From Competibacteraceae bacterium UBA6584 (GTDB lineage: Bacteria > Pseudomonadota > Gammaproteobacteria > Competibacterales > Competibacteraceae), in assembly GCA_002433805.1 (NCBI GenBank), contig DJIW01000061.1, positions 1-30,846 of the forward strand: a DNA stretch of 30,846 nt, given 5' to 3'. The notes below the pieces were generated by a model. It worked only from the letters and a program-made list of their open reading frames with translations. It was not told where the DNA came from and made no database searches. The position numbers were made by a program, and so were the translations under genes. This document shows, one piece after another, positions 18,411-28,227 of the stretch (positions are counted from its first letter, which is position 1; every line of letters begins with the position of its first letter).

Positions 18411-19046
18411 ATGATCGCCGAACCCACCCAACCCACCGTCGCGGCGGCCCAGATCGAATTCTGGTTCGACTTCGGCAGCAACTACAGCCACATCAGCGCC
18501 ATGCGCATCGAACGAGCGGCCGCCGAACGCGGCGTTCGAGTCATCTGGAAACCGTTTTTGCTCGGCCCCATCTTTAAAACCTTCGGTTGGAACACCTCGC
18601 CGTTTGTCGCGCATCGAGCGCTGGGCGATTACATGTGGAAAGACATGATCCGCCAATGCGCCAAATACGGCGTTCCCTGGCGGCAACCCTCGATTTTTCC
18701 CCGGCTTTCGGTACTGCCGTTGCGGGTGGCGCTAGTCGGCGTCGACCAGCCGTGGATCGGCGAGTATTGCCGGCGGATCATGCGGCGAAACTTCGTTGAA
18801 GATCGGGACATCCATACCCCGGAAGCGGTCGGCGAAATCCTCGACGCGCTCGGACTGCCGGCGGCCGATCTGATCGCTCGGGCGCAAGCGGAACCGAACA
18901 AACTGAAGCTTCGAGAATCTACCGACACCGCGCAAGCCTCGGGCGTGTTCGGCGCGCCCACCTTTTTCGCGCGCGGCGAGATGTTTTGGGGCAACGACCG
19001 CCTCGACGACGCGCTGGAATTCGCCGTCGGACCCTCCGCTTCCTAA
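18411..19046 (+). CDS. DsbA-fold protein, 2-hydroxychromene-2-carboxylate isomerase-like
   Basis: A 211-residue thioredoxin-fold protein of the DsbA/HCCA isomerase (kappa GST-like) family. It shows 'IEFWFDFGSNYSHISAMRIE' near the N-terminus, where DsbA would have CxxC; here it is S-N-Y-S, so it is not a disulfide oxidase. 'WKPFLLGPIFK' and 'TAQASGVFGAPTFFARGEMF' with the cis-Pro ('GAPTF') near the C-terminus are family hallmarks, as is 'FWGNDRLDDA' at the end. The family isomerises aromatic catabolic intermediates using glutathione, but many members have unknown substrates, and no aromatic degradation genes are nearby. I start at the ATG at 18411, preceded by GGAAAG; the frame is open upstream but without family sequence. 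Confidence 0.86.
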   Translation: MIAEPTQPTVAAAQIEFWFDFGSNYSHISAMRIERAAAERGVRVIWKPFLLGPIFKTFGWNTSPFVAHRALGDYMWKDMIRQCAKYGVPWRQPSIFPRLSVLPLRVALVGVDQPWIGEYCRRIMRRNFVEDRDIHTPEAVGEILDALGLPAADLIARAQAEPNKLKLRESTDTAQASGVFGAPTFFARGEMFWGNDRLDDALEFAVGPSAS

Positions 19047-19157
19047 AAGCATCGGCCCTTCGCGGGTCCGACAACCATTTGACCCGCTGTGCCCGTTTCC
19101 GCGTTTGCAAGCGTGACCTGAACCGCTACAATGCGAAGAAGCCATTCGGTATGAGTT

Positions 19158-19188
19158 TTGAGCAAGCGATTGTAATTTATTTTATAAA
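19158..19188 (+). promoter_or_regulatory. Possible promoter for the 19293 gene
   Basis: TTGAGC at 19158–19163 and TATAAA at 19183–19188 with a 19-base gap form a loose sigma-70 pair in an unusually AT-rich stretch (about 35% GC at 19141–19200). The -10 lies inside a perfect 12-base AT palindrome, ATTTTATAAAAT, at 19179–19190. The spacing is longer than ideal, so this is tentative. Confidence 0.35.
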
Positions 19189-19292
19189 ATTGCGCTCTTA
19201 AACTAAAAAATGCTGGTATTAACCCCTATCTATTCATAGCCTGCATCGCTCCCTCTAGAATGACAGTCCGCAGGCATCCGGAGGATAGTTAC

Positions 19293-19535
19293 ATGCTCGG
19301 ACACGACCTAAAAAATTTTGATTCGCTCAAGCAGTGGCTGAATAAATTATTTCCGATCGGCACTCAAGTCTTCGATCAGATCGGAATCGATTATGTCGTA
19401 ACCGGCTGGTACGCCGCCCATGATCGGGTCCACATTCAATTAACGCACGGCTCGGGAATGGAGCAACTGACCCGCGATGTTCCATTCGACCAACTTAATT
19501 TATTGGACGAGATTTCTTCCCGAACCTCAGAATGA
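19293..19535 (+). CDS. Unrecognised 80-residue protein
   Basis: A small soluble protein starting at the ATG at 19293, with a strong GGAGG 8 bases upstream. Visible features are an amphipathic N-terminal helix 'FDSLKQWLNKLF', a beta-like stretch 'FDQIGIDYVVTGWYAAHDRV', and an acidic end 'FDQLNLLDEISSRTSE'. There is no signal peptide, membrane segment or cysteine. I do not recognise the family. It is less GC-rich than its neighbours and stands alone in a spacer that is AT-rich upstream. The good ribosome site and protein-like composition argue that it is real. Confidence 0.62.
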   Translation: MLGHDLKNFDSLKQWLNKLFPIGTQVFDQIGIDYVVTGWYAAHDRVHIQLTHGSGMEQLTRDVPFDQLNLLDEISSRTSE

Positions 19536-19990
19536 GCCCTATTTCGGACCCAACCCCGCCAGCGGCTCGCTGGCGACCGGCAGCGAGTGGGCCGCCTGAT
19601 CGTTCCGAGCGGTTGATCGCCATCCGTCACGCTTTTATAAGCCATAGCCCACTCGTCCAAGCCCGGTCGACGGCCATCGGGCCCCTGCTCGGATCATCGC
19701 CCCGGCGCGGCTTTTCACATGGATCGGACGATTGCGTCGCGTGTTCGGCCGCATTAGCTCGATAGGATAACCGCGCCCCCGACCGGCGGCCGTCAAACGC
19801 GCCACCAGCAACAGCGTTCACACCGCCAGGGCGGCTTGATCGAAGCTTGCTTCCTTTCGGTCAACCAGGCGTTTCAGCACCCGCTGGACCATCGCGGTCC
19901 ACCCGTTCTTGGCCCGGCAGTCGCCAGGCGGCCTGAAGCGATCAACCGACAGCGGGCGTCACCAGCTTAGCTTGCAGTAGGAACGGGTTC
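19536..19990. other. Long intergenic region before the hybrid kinase
   Basis: About 455 bases with no supportable intact gene. A hairpin (GCCAGCG at 19558–19564 with CGCTGGC at 19568–19574) lies just after the 19293 gene but has no T run. On the minus strand, around 19829–19965, a 45-codon stop-to-stop stretch reads like protein ('NGWTAMVQRVLKRLVDRKEA') and may be a gene remnant. The promoter for the kinase–urease operon should lie here, but no clear -35/-10 pair was found. Confidence 0.4.
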
Positions 19991-22900
19991 ATGGCCATGC
20001 GCATCCCAGGCGCGGACGACGGCGAAACGCCTTTCGCCGGCGAGCCGCCGACCGTCGCCGAGTTAGCGGAAATCGTCGATATTTGCGACGATGCGATCCT
20101 GATGGTGGATGGCTCGCGGCACATTCTCTTTGTCAATCAAAGCGCTCAGAAGCTCTTTGGCTACGACCGGGCTGAAATCCTCGGCAAGCCGTTGGAGCGC
20201 TTGCTGCACGACCGCGATCACGACGAGCTGCGCCGGCTGCTCGCCACCGCGCGCCGCGCCCCCACGGACAACGCCCGAATTTTGGCGCGCCGCGTAATCG
20301 CCGCCCTGCGCCGCGATGGCTGCGGCTTTTCCGCCGAACTGGCGGTCGCCAAACCGGCGCGCGGCGATGACGACAACCGCCTGACGGTCATCGTTCGACC
20401 GATCAACGAACGCCAGCAAACCGAGCGCCTGCTCAGACTTAAAAGCGATGCGCTGGACCATTCGCTGACCGCCTTCGGCATTGTGGGTTTGAACGGGCAG
20501 TTCCTGTATCTCAACCGCACCTATCTTCAGTTGTGGGGTTACGAGCACCAACACGAGCTCATCGGGCTACCGCCCGACCGCCATTGCGTCGATCCGTCGG
20601 TGCCCCTCCACATCATCGAAGCGGCCAGGCGAGAGGGCGAATGCACGCTGGAATTCACCGCCCGGCGCAAGGACGGCTCGACCTTCGAAACGCTGCTCTC
20701 GGTCCGCAAGTCGACCAACGATGAGGGCGATGAACTTTATATCGCGTCGGCCCTCGATCTGACCGAGCGCAAACAGGCGGAAGCCAAACTCGCCGCGCAA
20801 AAGGACTTGCTCGAAACCATTTTGCAGCAGGCGGCCGACGCCATCGTGGTCTGCGACGCCCAGGACAATCCGATCCTGATCAACGCCGCCGCCCGCCGTC
20901 TGGCGCTGACCGACAGCCGCGATCGCGCCGAATCCAGCCCCAAGTATTTGTGGGGGAAGGCTTATTATCCCGACGGTCACGCCATTCCCTTACAAGCTTG
21001 GCCCCTGCAACAAGCCCTGCGCGGCAATACCACCGTGGGCGCGGAAGCGCGGGTGGTGCGCGCCGACGGCAGCTACCACGACGTGCTGATCAGCGCCGCC
21101 CCGATCCATAACGCCCAGCAAAAAACCATCGGCGCCGTCGCCATCTTCTCGGACATCACCGAACGCAAGCAGGTTGAGGAAAGACTGCTCTATCAGCTTC
21201 GCTTGACCCAAGGCATCACCGACAGCGCCACCGAATCCATTTTCGTGACCAACGCCAAGGGCGAGGTAACTTTTTTCAACCCCGAGGCGCGGCGGGTGTT
21301 CGGGTTCGCCTCCGAGGAAATCATCGGCAAATCGCTGCACGACACCATCCACCACCATTATCCGGACGGACGGCCGATCCCCGCCGAGGAATGTTTTTTA
21401 GGCCGCATCTACCTCACCGGCGAAAGCGTCCGCGATCACGAAGATGTATTCCAGCGCAAGGACGGCGCGATCCTCACCATGTCCTGCTCGAACGCGCTGC
21501 TCGAAAACAAGGGCAAGCGCCTGGGCGCGGTCTTTTTCATGCGCGACATCACCGCGCGCCGGCGCAACGAAAAAGCCTTGCAGGAAAGCGCGGCGCGCTT
21601 GCGCGCCATCATCAACGCCGTTCCCGATCTGCTGCTGGTGCTGGACAAGGACGGACGCTACCTCGAAATTCTGTCCCAACCGCAATTGCTGTATACCGAT
21701 CCCGCCACGCTCAAGGGCCGGTTGATCGGTGAAATCTTGCCGCCGGAAGACGCCAAGCGCGCTTTGGAGGTGATCCATCAAACGTTGACGGCCCGCCAGC
21801 CGCAAAGCTTCGAGTACGAGTTGAATACCCGCAAGGCCGGCAAGCGTAATTTTGAAGTACGAACCGCCCACCTGGATGGTTTGTTGCTCGGCAAGCCGGC
21901 CGTGGTTTTGCTGGCGCGCGACATCACCCAACACCGTCTGACCGAATCCAGCTTGCGCCATTCCCAGAAAATGGAGGCCGTAGGTCAGCTGACCGGCGGC
22001 ATCGCGCACGACTTCAATAACTTATTGGCCGTTATCCTGGGCAATCTGGAGTTGTTGGCGGAGGCGTTGAGCGACCCCTCCCTGTCCGATTTAGTGCATC
22101 GAGCGTTGGGAGCGGTGGAACGCGGGACCACGTTGATCCGCCGTCTGCTGACTTTCTCTCGCCAGCAGCCGTTGCAGCCGGTCCCGGTGAATCTCAACAC
22201 GCTAGTGACCGGGCTCAGCGATCTGGTGCGCCGCAGCCTCGGCGAAACCATCGAAGTCAAAACCGTGCTCGCGCCGAATCTGCTGCCGACCTTGATCGAT
22301 TCGCACGAGTTTGAATCGGCGTTATTGAATCTGGTGGTAAACGCCAGGGACGCCATGCCCAAAGGCGGCCAATTGATCCTGGAAACCGCCAATCGCTGGG
22401 TCGGAGAGGAATTGGCGCGCCAGCAGCTTTTTCAGGTAGAGCCGGGTCAATACGTCACCCTATCGGTGAGCGATACCGGCACCGGCATGTCGCCGGAGGT
22501 TTTGGAACATGCTTTCGAGCCGTTTTTCACCACCAAACAAATCGGGCAAGGCAGCGGGCTGGGCTTGAGCATGGTCTACGGCTTGATCAAGGAATCCGGA
22601 GGCCATATCCACATTTACAGCGAATTAGGTCAAGGCACGGCCATCCGCATCTTCCTGCCGGCGACTCAAGCAAAAGCCGGCGTCGCCGCCGAAGCGGCCG
22701 ACAGCGCGCCGCTCATCCGTCCCGGCCAAGGGCAAACCATTTTGGTGGTGGAGGACGAAACCCAAGTGCGGCGGCTGGCGGTTCACATGCTGCAAGGGTT
22801 GGGCTACGAAACCTTTGAAGCCGATAATGCCGCTTCGGCGCTGGCGATTTTGAAAGAAACGCCGAGAATCGTGCTGCTGTTCACCGACGTGGTGCTGCCC

Positions 22901-23119
22901 GGCGGCGTCAGCGGCGTCGATCTCGCCCGCGTGGCGCTTCAGCAGCGCCCGGATCTCGAGGTGCTGTTCACCTCCGGCTATACCGAAACCCATCTGGCGC
23001 ATTTCAAGGGTCGTCCGCAGGGGAGCGAATTCCTGAGCAAGCCCTACCGGAGAGCCGAGTTGGCGAACAAAATTCATACTTTACTCGTCAACAAGCCACT
23101 ATATCCGTCGCCAGAATGA
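19991..23119 (+). CDS. Hybrid sensor histidine kinase with five PAS domains
   Basis: A 1042-residue cytoplasmic sensor with no membrane helices. Five PAS units lie at about 22–140, 145–262, 268–393, 399–525 and 531–648, several ending in the usual 'DITERKQ'-like motif. The dimerisation domain has the phospho-acceptor H673 in 'GQLTGGIAHDFNNLLAV'. The ATPase domain (about 770–890) has N784, 'DTGTGM' at 828–833 and 'GSGLGLSMVYG'. A C-terminal receiver (about 915–1035) has D966 in 'FTDVVLPGG' and K1017. No output domain is attached and no separate regulator is adjacent, so the partner is unknown. AGGAACGG precedes the ATG at 19991. The stop codon overlaps the ureD start as ATGA (23116–23119), which is unusual and suggests co-translation with urease genes. 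Confidence 0.93.
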   Translation: MAMRIPGADDGETPFAGEPPTVAELAEIVDICDDAILMVDGSRHILFVNQSAQKLFGYDRAEILGKPLERLLHDRDHDELRRLLATARRAPTDNARILARRVIAALRRDGCGFSAELAVAKPARGDDDNRLTVIVRPINERQQTERLLRLKSDALDHSLTAFGIVGLNGQFLYLNRTYLQLWGYEHQHELIGLPPDRHCVDPSVPLHIIEAARREGECTLEFTARRKDGSTFETLLSVRKSTNDEGDELYIASALDLTERKQAEAKLAAQKDLLETILQQAADAIVVCDAQDNPILINAAARRLALTDSRDRAESSPKYLWGKAYYPDGHAIPLQAWPLQQALRGNTTVGAEARVVRADGSYHDVLISAAPIHNAQQKTIGAVAIFSDITERKQVEERLLYQLRLTQGITDSATESIFVTNAKGEVTFFNPEARRVFGFASEEIIGKSLHDTIHHHYPDGRPIPAEECFLGRIYLTGESVRDHEDVFQRKDGAILTMSCSNALLENKGKRLGAVFFMRDITARRRNEKALQESAARLRAIINAVPDLLLVLDKDGRYLEILSQPQLLYTDPATLKGRLIGEILPPEDAKRALEVIHQTLTARQPQSFEYELNTRKAGKRNFEVRTAHLDGLLLGKPAVVLLARDITQHRLTESSLRHSQKMEAVGQLTGGIAHDFNNLLAVILGNLELLAEALSDPSLSDLVHRALGAVERGTTLIRRLLTFSRQQPLQPVPVNLNTLVTGLSDLVRRSLGETIEVKTVLAPNLLPTLIDSHEFESALLNLVVNARDAMPKGGQLILETANRWVGEELARQQLFQVEPGQYVTLSVSDTGTGMSPEVLEHAFEPFFTTKQIGQGSGLGLSMVYGLIKESGGHIHIYSELGQGTAIRIFLPATQAKAGVAAEAADSAPLIRPGQGQTILVVEDETQVRRLAVHMLQGLGYETFEADNAASALAILKETPRIVLLFTDVVLPGGVSGVDLARVALQQRPDLEVLFTSGYTETHLAHFKGRPQGSEFLSKPYRRAELANKIHTLLVNKPLYPSPE

Positions 23120-23982
23120 CGAGCGCCAGCGTCGCCCCAGCACCCACCTCGCCGGGCTGGCAAGCCGCGCTCGATCTGCGCTTCCAGCGCTGGGATCGGC
23201 GCACCGTTTTGGCGCATTGCGCGCATCACGGCCCGCTTCGAGTGCAACGGTCGTTCCATCCCGAAGGCGGTCAAGTCTGTCATGTCGCGCTGCTCCATCC
23301 GCCCGGCGGCGTGGTCGGGGGCGACGACTTGCGCATCGACATCGCGCTCGACCCCGGTTCTCACGCGCTCGTCACCACGCCCGCCGCCGGCAAGTTTTAC
23401 CGCAGCGCCGGCCCCTGGGCGCGCCAGGCACAGCATCTGACCGTCGCCGCCAATGCGGCCTTGGAATGGTTGCCGCAGGAGACCATCGTCTACGACGGCG
23501 CGCGCGTCCGAACGCTCACTCGCGTCGAGTTGCAAGGCGATGCGCGCTTTATCGGCTGGGACATCGTCTGCCTGGGCCGACCGGCGGCGGACGAGCGCTG
23601 GCAAACCGGCGATTATCTTCAAGATTTGGAACTCTGGCGCGACGGCGAGCCGCTGTATCTGGAGCGGGGGCGCTACGCCGGCTCCGCTCCGGTGATGGGC
23701 GCGGCGTGGGGACTGCAAGGCCATCCGGTTTTCGCCACGCTCGTATGCGCGGGGTCGCCCCCGGACGCGGTCGGCGCGATCCGCGCGGGCTGGCAAACCC
23801 TGGCCGCTCCGTCGCGCGTTGAAGCTGAGGCGACCGTCAGCCAGCTGGATGGGGTGCTGATCGCCCGCTATTTGGGACCCTCGACGGCCCGCGCCCGACA
23901 GTTATTGATCCTGGCCTGGAGTTTGCTAAGACCGATCCTGCTGGATCGTCCGCCCTGTCCCTCCCGCTTTTGGGCCACCTGA
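23116..23982 (+). CDS. ureD: Urease accessory protein UreD
   Basis: UreD (UreH) binds apo-urease and, with UreF and UreG, forms the maturation complex that channels nickel into the active site. The 288-residue protein shows family stretches 'HHGPLRVQRSFHPEG', 'LHPPGGVVGGDDLRIDI', 'TTPAAGKFYRS' and 'LEWLPQETIVYDGA'. Length is normal. Its ATG overlaps the hybrid kinase stop by four bases and no strong separate ribosome site is seen, so it may depend on translational coupling. ureA follows after 18 bases. Confidence 0.95.
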   Translation: MTSASVAPAPTSPGWQAALDLRFQRWDRRTVLAHCAHHGPLRVQRSFHPEGGQVCHVALLHPPGGVVGGDDLRIDIALDPGSHALVTTPAAGKFYRSAGPWARQAQHLTVAANAALEWLPQETIVYDGARVRTLTRVELQGDARFIGWDIVCLGRPAADERWQTGDYLQDLELWRDGEPLYLERGRYAGSAPVMGAAWGLQGHPVFATLVCAGSPPDAVGAIRAGWQTLAAPSRVEAEATVSQLDGVLIARYLGPSTARARQLLILAWSLLRPILLDRPPCPSRFWAT

Positions 23983-24000
23983 CACGCCGCGAGAATCGTT

Positions 24001-24303
24001 ATGGAGCTATCGCCCCGCGAAAAAGACAAGCTGCTGCTGTTCACCGCCGGACTGCTGGCGGAGCGGCGCAAGGCCAAGGGTTTGAAACTGAATTATCCCG
24101 AGGCCGTCGCCTATATTTCCTGCGCGCTGCTGGAAGGCGCGCGCGAGGGCCGGACCGTGGCGGAGTTGATGAGCCACGGCCGCACCCTGCTGACCCGCGA
24201 CGAGGTGATGGAAGGCGTGCCGGAAATGATTCCCGAAGTCCAGATCGAAGCCACTTTTCCGGACGGCACCAAACTGGTCACCGTGCACCACCCGATTCCC
24301 TGA
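24001..24303 (+). CDS. ureA: Urease gamma subunit
   Basis: A 100-residue structural subunit of urease, the full family length. It begins MELSPREKDKLLLFTAGLLA and contains 'RKAKGLKLNYPEAVAYIS', 'LMSHGRTLLTRDEVMEGVPE' and 'TFPDGTKLVTVHHPI', all classic. It packs with UreB and UreC in the (αβγ)3 enzyme, which hydrolyses urea to ammonia and carbamate. It lies between ureD and ureB, with 9 bases to ureB. Confidence 0.98.
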   Translation: MELSPREKDKLLLFTAGLLAERRKAKGLKLNYPEAVAYISCALLEGAREGRTVAELMSHGRTLLTRDEVMEGVPEMIPEVQIEATFPDGTKLVTVHHPIP

Positions 24304-24312
24304 GGAGCGCTC

Positions 24313-24626
24313 ATGATTCCCGGCGAAATCGTCACCGCCGACGGTGACCTCGAACTGAACGCCGGCCGCCGCGCCGTGCGGCTGACCGTGGCCAACACCG
24401 GCGACCGGCCGATTCAAGTCGGCTCGCATTACCATTTTTTTGAGACCAACCCGGCGCTGCGCTTCGACCGGGCGCGGGCGCGCGGCTGCCGGCTCGACAT
24501 CCCCGCCGGCACCGCCGTCCGCTTCGAGCCGGGCCAGGAACGCGAAGTGGAGTTGGTCGAATACGCCGGCGCGCGGGAGGTGTACGGCTTCCGCGCCGCA
24601 ATCATGGGGCCGCTGGAGCCAACGCC

Positions 24627-24630
<4 letters not shown>
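24313..24630 (+). CDS. ureB: Urease beta subunit
   Basis: A 105-residue structural subunit starting MIPGEIVTADGDLELNAGR, with 'VANTGDRPIQVGSHYHFFET' and 'GTAVRFEPGQEREVELVEYA', as in other bacterial UreB proteins. A GAGGAG-like site precedes the ATG. Its stop overlaps the ureC start by four bases (ATGA), which supports coupled synthesis of the subunits. Confidence 0.98.
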
Positions 24631-26333
<1,703 letters not shown>

Positions 26334-26342
26334 GGTGCGTTC

Positions 26343-26813
26343 GTGGACTTTGCCGAATCAGTCGAACTGCGCGTCGTCGAGCGCTTGACCGAAGCCTTGC
26401 CCGCGCAATCCACCTTGACGCTGCCGTTTGAGCTGCGTCATAAAAGTCGGTTGCGCACCTGTTTGGACAGCGGCGAGGAAGTCGGTTTGTTCCTGCCGCG
26501 CGGCACGGTGCTGCGCAGCGGCGACCGCTTGCGCACCACCTGCGGAAGGGTGATCGAAGTCCGCGCCGCGCCGGAAGCGGTGTCCACCGCCCGCGCCGAC
26601 GACGCCTTGCTGCTGGCGCGGGCCGCGTATCACCTCGGCAACCGTCACATCGCCCTGCAAGTCGGCGCGGGTTGGCTGCGTTATTTACACGATCATGTGC
26701 TGGATCGAATGATCGAGGAATTGGGGCTTGCGGTGAGCGCCGAACGAGCGCCCTTCGAGCCTGAAGCTGGCGCTTACGGCGGCGATCATCACGACCACGG
26801 ACATGCGCATTAA
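26343..26813 (+). CDS. ureE: Urease accessory protein UreE (nickel chaperone)
   Basis: UreE delivers nickel to the UreDFG complex. The 156-residue protein starts at a GTG (26343). It has the family's N-terminal beta domain ('FELRHKSRLRTCLDSGEEVG', 'LFLPRGTVLRSGD') and the metal-binding domain with 'AYHLGNRHIALQVG' and 'YLHDHVLDRMIEELGL'. A short histidine-rich tail, 'GDHHDHGHAH', can hold extra nickel. Its last 11 bases overlap ureF in another frame. Confidence 0.95.
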   Translation: MDFAESVELRVVERLTEALPAQSTLTLPFELRHKSRLRTCLDSGEEVGLFLPRGTVLRSGDRLRTTCGRVIEVRAAPEAVSTARADDALLLARAAYHLGNRHIALQVGAGWLRYLHDHVLDRMIEELGLAVSAERAPFEPEAGAYGGDHHDHGHAH

Positions 26814-27480
26814 TCCCGCCGCCCTGCCCCGCCTGCTGCAACTGTGCAGCCCGAGCCTGCCGGTTGGCGCTTATGCCTATTCGCAAGGTTTGGAATCTGC
26901 GGTAGAACGCGGCTGGGTGCGGGATGAGGCCGGCGCGGGCGATTGGATTTTCGGCTTGCTGGACCACAACCTACGGCGCTTGGATCTACCGATCTTCGCG
27001 CGTCTGTACCGCGGATGGCGGGATTCGGACGCCGAAGCGGTCAAGCGCTGGAATGCCCGGCTCCATGCCTCGCGGGAGGCAGCGGAATTGCAACGCGAAG
27101 ACCGGCAACTCGGCGCGGCGCTGGCTCGGCTGTTGACCGATCTCGGTTTGGCTGAAGCCGCGCCGTGGCGGAACGCGCCGCAGGTATGTTTCGCCGCCTT
27201 GTTTGCACTGGCCGCCGCGCGCTGGGACATTCCACTGCCGCAGGCCGCCACCGGCTACGCCTGGACTTGGGCGGAAAATCAAGTGATCGCCGCCACTCGC
27301 TTGATTCCGCTCGGCCAAACTGCCAGCCAGCGGCTTTTGGTCGCCGCCGGTCCGGCCATCACGGCGGCTGTGGATGAAGGATTAGCGCTGCCCGATGAGG
27401 ACATCGGCGCGGCTTCTCCGGGTTTGGCGCTGGCCGGAGCGCTGCACGAGACACAGTATTCGAGGTTGTTTCGGTCGTGA
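26803..27480 (+). CDS. ureF: Urease accessory protein UreF
   Basis: An all-helical 225-residue partner of UreD and UreG. Family stretches are 'LLQLCSPSLPVGAYAYSQGL' near the N-terminus, then 'ESAVERGWVRDEA', 'TGYAWTWAENQVIAATRLIP' and 'LGQTASQRLL'. The C-terminus 'HETQYSRLFRS' is also typical. It overlaps ureE. In most related clusters ureG follows within a few bases; here a toxin–antitoxin pair on the opposite strand intervenes. Confidence 0.95.
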   Translation: MRINPAALPRLLQLCSPSLPVGAYAYSQGLESAVERGWVRDEAGAGDWIFGLLDHNLRRLDLPIFARLYRGWRDSDAEAVKRWNARLHASREAAELQREDRQLGAALARLLTDLGLAEAAPWRNAPQVCFAALFALAAARWDIPLPQAATGYAWTWAENQVIAATRLIPLGQTASQRLLVAAGPAITAAVDEGLALPDEDIGAASPGLALAGALHETQYSRLFRS

Positions 27481-27486
27481 TCCCAT

Positions 27487-27493
27487 CCAACAG
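27487..27493 (+). repeat. Left copy of a 7-bp direct repeat flanking the toxin–antitoxin pair
   Basis: CCAACAG, six bases after the ureF stop codon. The same seven bases recur at 28221–28227, eleven bases before the ureG start. Together they enclose the toxin–antitoxin block and could be an insertion footprint. A 7-base match can also arise by chance. Confidence 0.35.
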
Positions 27494-27520
27494 AGCATGC
27501 TGGCGATGAGCTGTCTCCGC

Positions 27521-27907
27521 CTACCATTCCCGTCTGATCCGGTAATGATCGAAGATGGTATCCATGCTGATCATCGGTAGCAATTCAGTCTGCGCTTGCG
27601 CGATCAGTAACCGATCAAAGGGATCACGATGATGGAAAGGCAAGCCGCCTACTATCTTGAGATGCTCGATGGTGATCCCCAGAAGCTCAATACTGTTGCT
27701 CGCTAATTGCTCAGGAAACAGCTCCTCAAAGGGACGATCCAAATTCAATTTACCAATGCTGAACTTGATAGCCATTTCCCACAAGCTCGCAATACTGATA
27801 AACAGTTCATTTTCTTCATTTTCCATCAAATGAAAAGCATGATCGCTCAGTCGAGCATCTCCGCTGAGATACCAAATCAGGCTGTGCGTATCCAGCAGAT
27901 ACTTCAT
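27521..27907 (-). CDS. PIN-domain toxin (VapC-like ribonuclease)
   Basis: A 128-residue PIN nuclease, the toxin class that cleaves RNA (often tRNA or rRNA) using a cluster of acidic residues and Mg. Visible acids are D6 ('YLLDTHSLIWYL'), E44 ('SLWEMAIK'), D95/D98 ('HHRDPFDRLLIAQA') and D116 ('SMDTIFDHY'). 'DTHSLIWYL' and 'RDPFDRLLIAQA' place it in the subfamily usually paired with Phd-type antitoxins. Its start overlaps the antitoxin stop (ATGA), so the two are co-translated. GC is about 45% at 27721–27780, against about 70% in ureF at 27061–27120, which suggests acquisition from elsewhere. It is transcribed against the urease operon. Confidence 0.9.
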   Translation of the reverse strand: MKYLLDTHSLIWYLSGDARLSDHAFHLMENEENELFISIASLWEMAIKFSIGKLNLDRPFEELFPEQLASNSIELLGITIEHLKIVGGLPFHHRDPFDRLLIAQAQTELLPMISMDTIFDHYRIRREW

Positions 27908-28131
27908 TCCATGTACTCTTTAAAATCTTCCAGCGGCGCGTCAAAATCCGGCGCCATCGCGATCAACCCTTTAGCGCTACCGAACCGGCGCTTGCGTCTC
28001 CTAGTCGGACACGGCACGAGCCGCACAGACAAATCTTCGTCTTTTCTAATAAAGATTTCTTCACCAGCCGCTGCGGCTTCGACCAGTTCGAGCAGATGGA
28101 TTTTGGCCTCATCCAACGTCATGGCTTGCAT
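27904..28131 (-). CDS. Phd/YefM-type antitoxin partner of the PIN toxin
   Basis: A 75-residue antitoxin starting at the ATG at 28131, with GGGAAA about 8 bases upstream; an ATG at 28170 gives 88 residues. The N-terminal part 'MTLDEAKIHLLELVEAAAAG' followed by 'EEIFIRKDEDLSVRLVP' matches the Phd/YefM DNA-binding fold ('...A..HL.ELV..A..GE.I.I.R.G.P...L.P'). The C-terminal tail 'FDAPLEDFKEYME' is the usual toxin-binding segment. It should neutralise the PIN protein and repress its own promoter. It lies upstream of the toxin gene and overlaps it by four bases. Confidence 0.86.
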   Translation of the reverse strand: MQAMTLDEAKIHLLELVEAAAAGEEIFIRKDEDLSVRLVPCPTRRRKRRFGSAKGLIAMAPDFDAPLEDFKEYME

Positions 28132-28220
28132 CGTCTTTTCCCAAATCGATTGAGAGATTGAGCGCTTCAATTATCCGTATAAAGCAATCGGAGATCACCT
28201 CATAATTTATTGTCCTTAAG

Positions 28221-28227
28221 CCAACAG
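28221..28227 (+). repeat. Right copy of a 7-bp direct repeat flanking the toxin–antitoxin pair
   Basis: CCAACAG, identical to 27487–27493. Removing the material between the two copies would leave ureF and ureG about 25 bases apart, close to the spacing expected for an uninterrupted ureF–ureG junction. Confidence 0.35.

Noticed and set aside
18411..19046. Calling the DsbA-fold protein a disulfide oxidoreductase
   Set aside because: There is no CxxC at the active-site position (it reads S-N-Y-S) and no signal peptide.
19532..19765. A 77-codon frame overlapping the end of the 19293 gene (ATGA)
   Set aside because: The overlap looked like coupling, but the sequence is Pro/Arg/Ser/Ala-rich without structure-like patterning or family resemblance.
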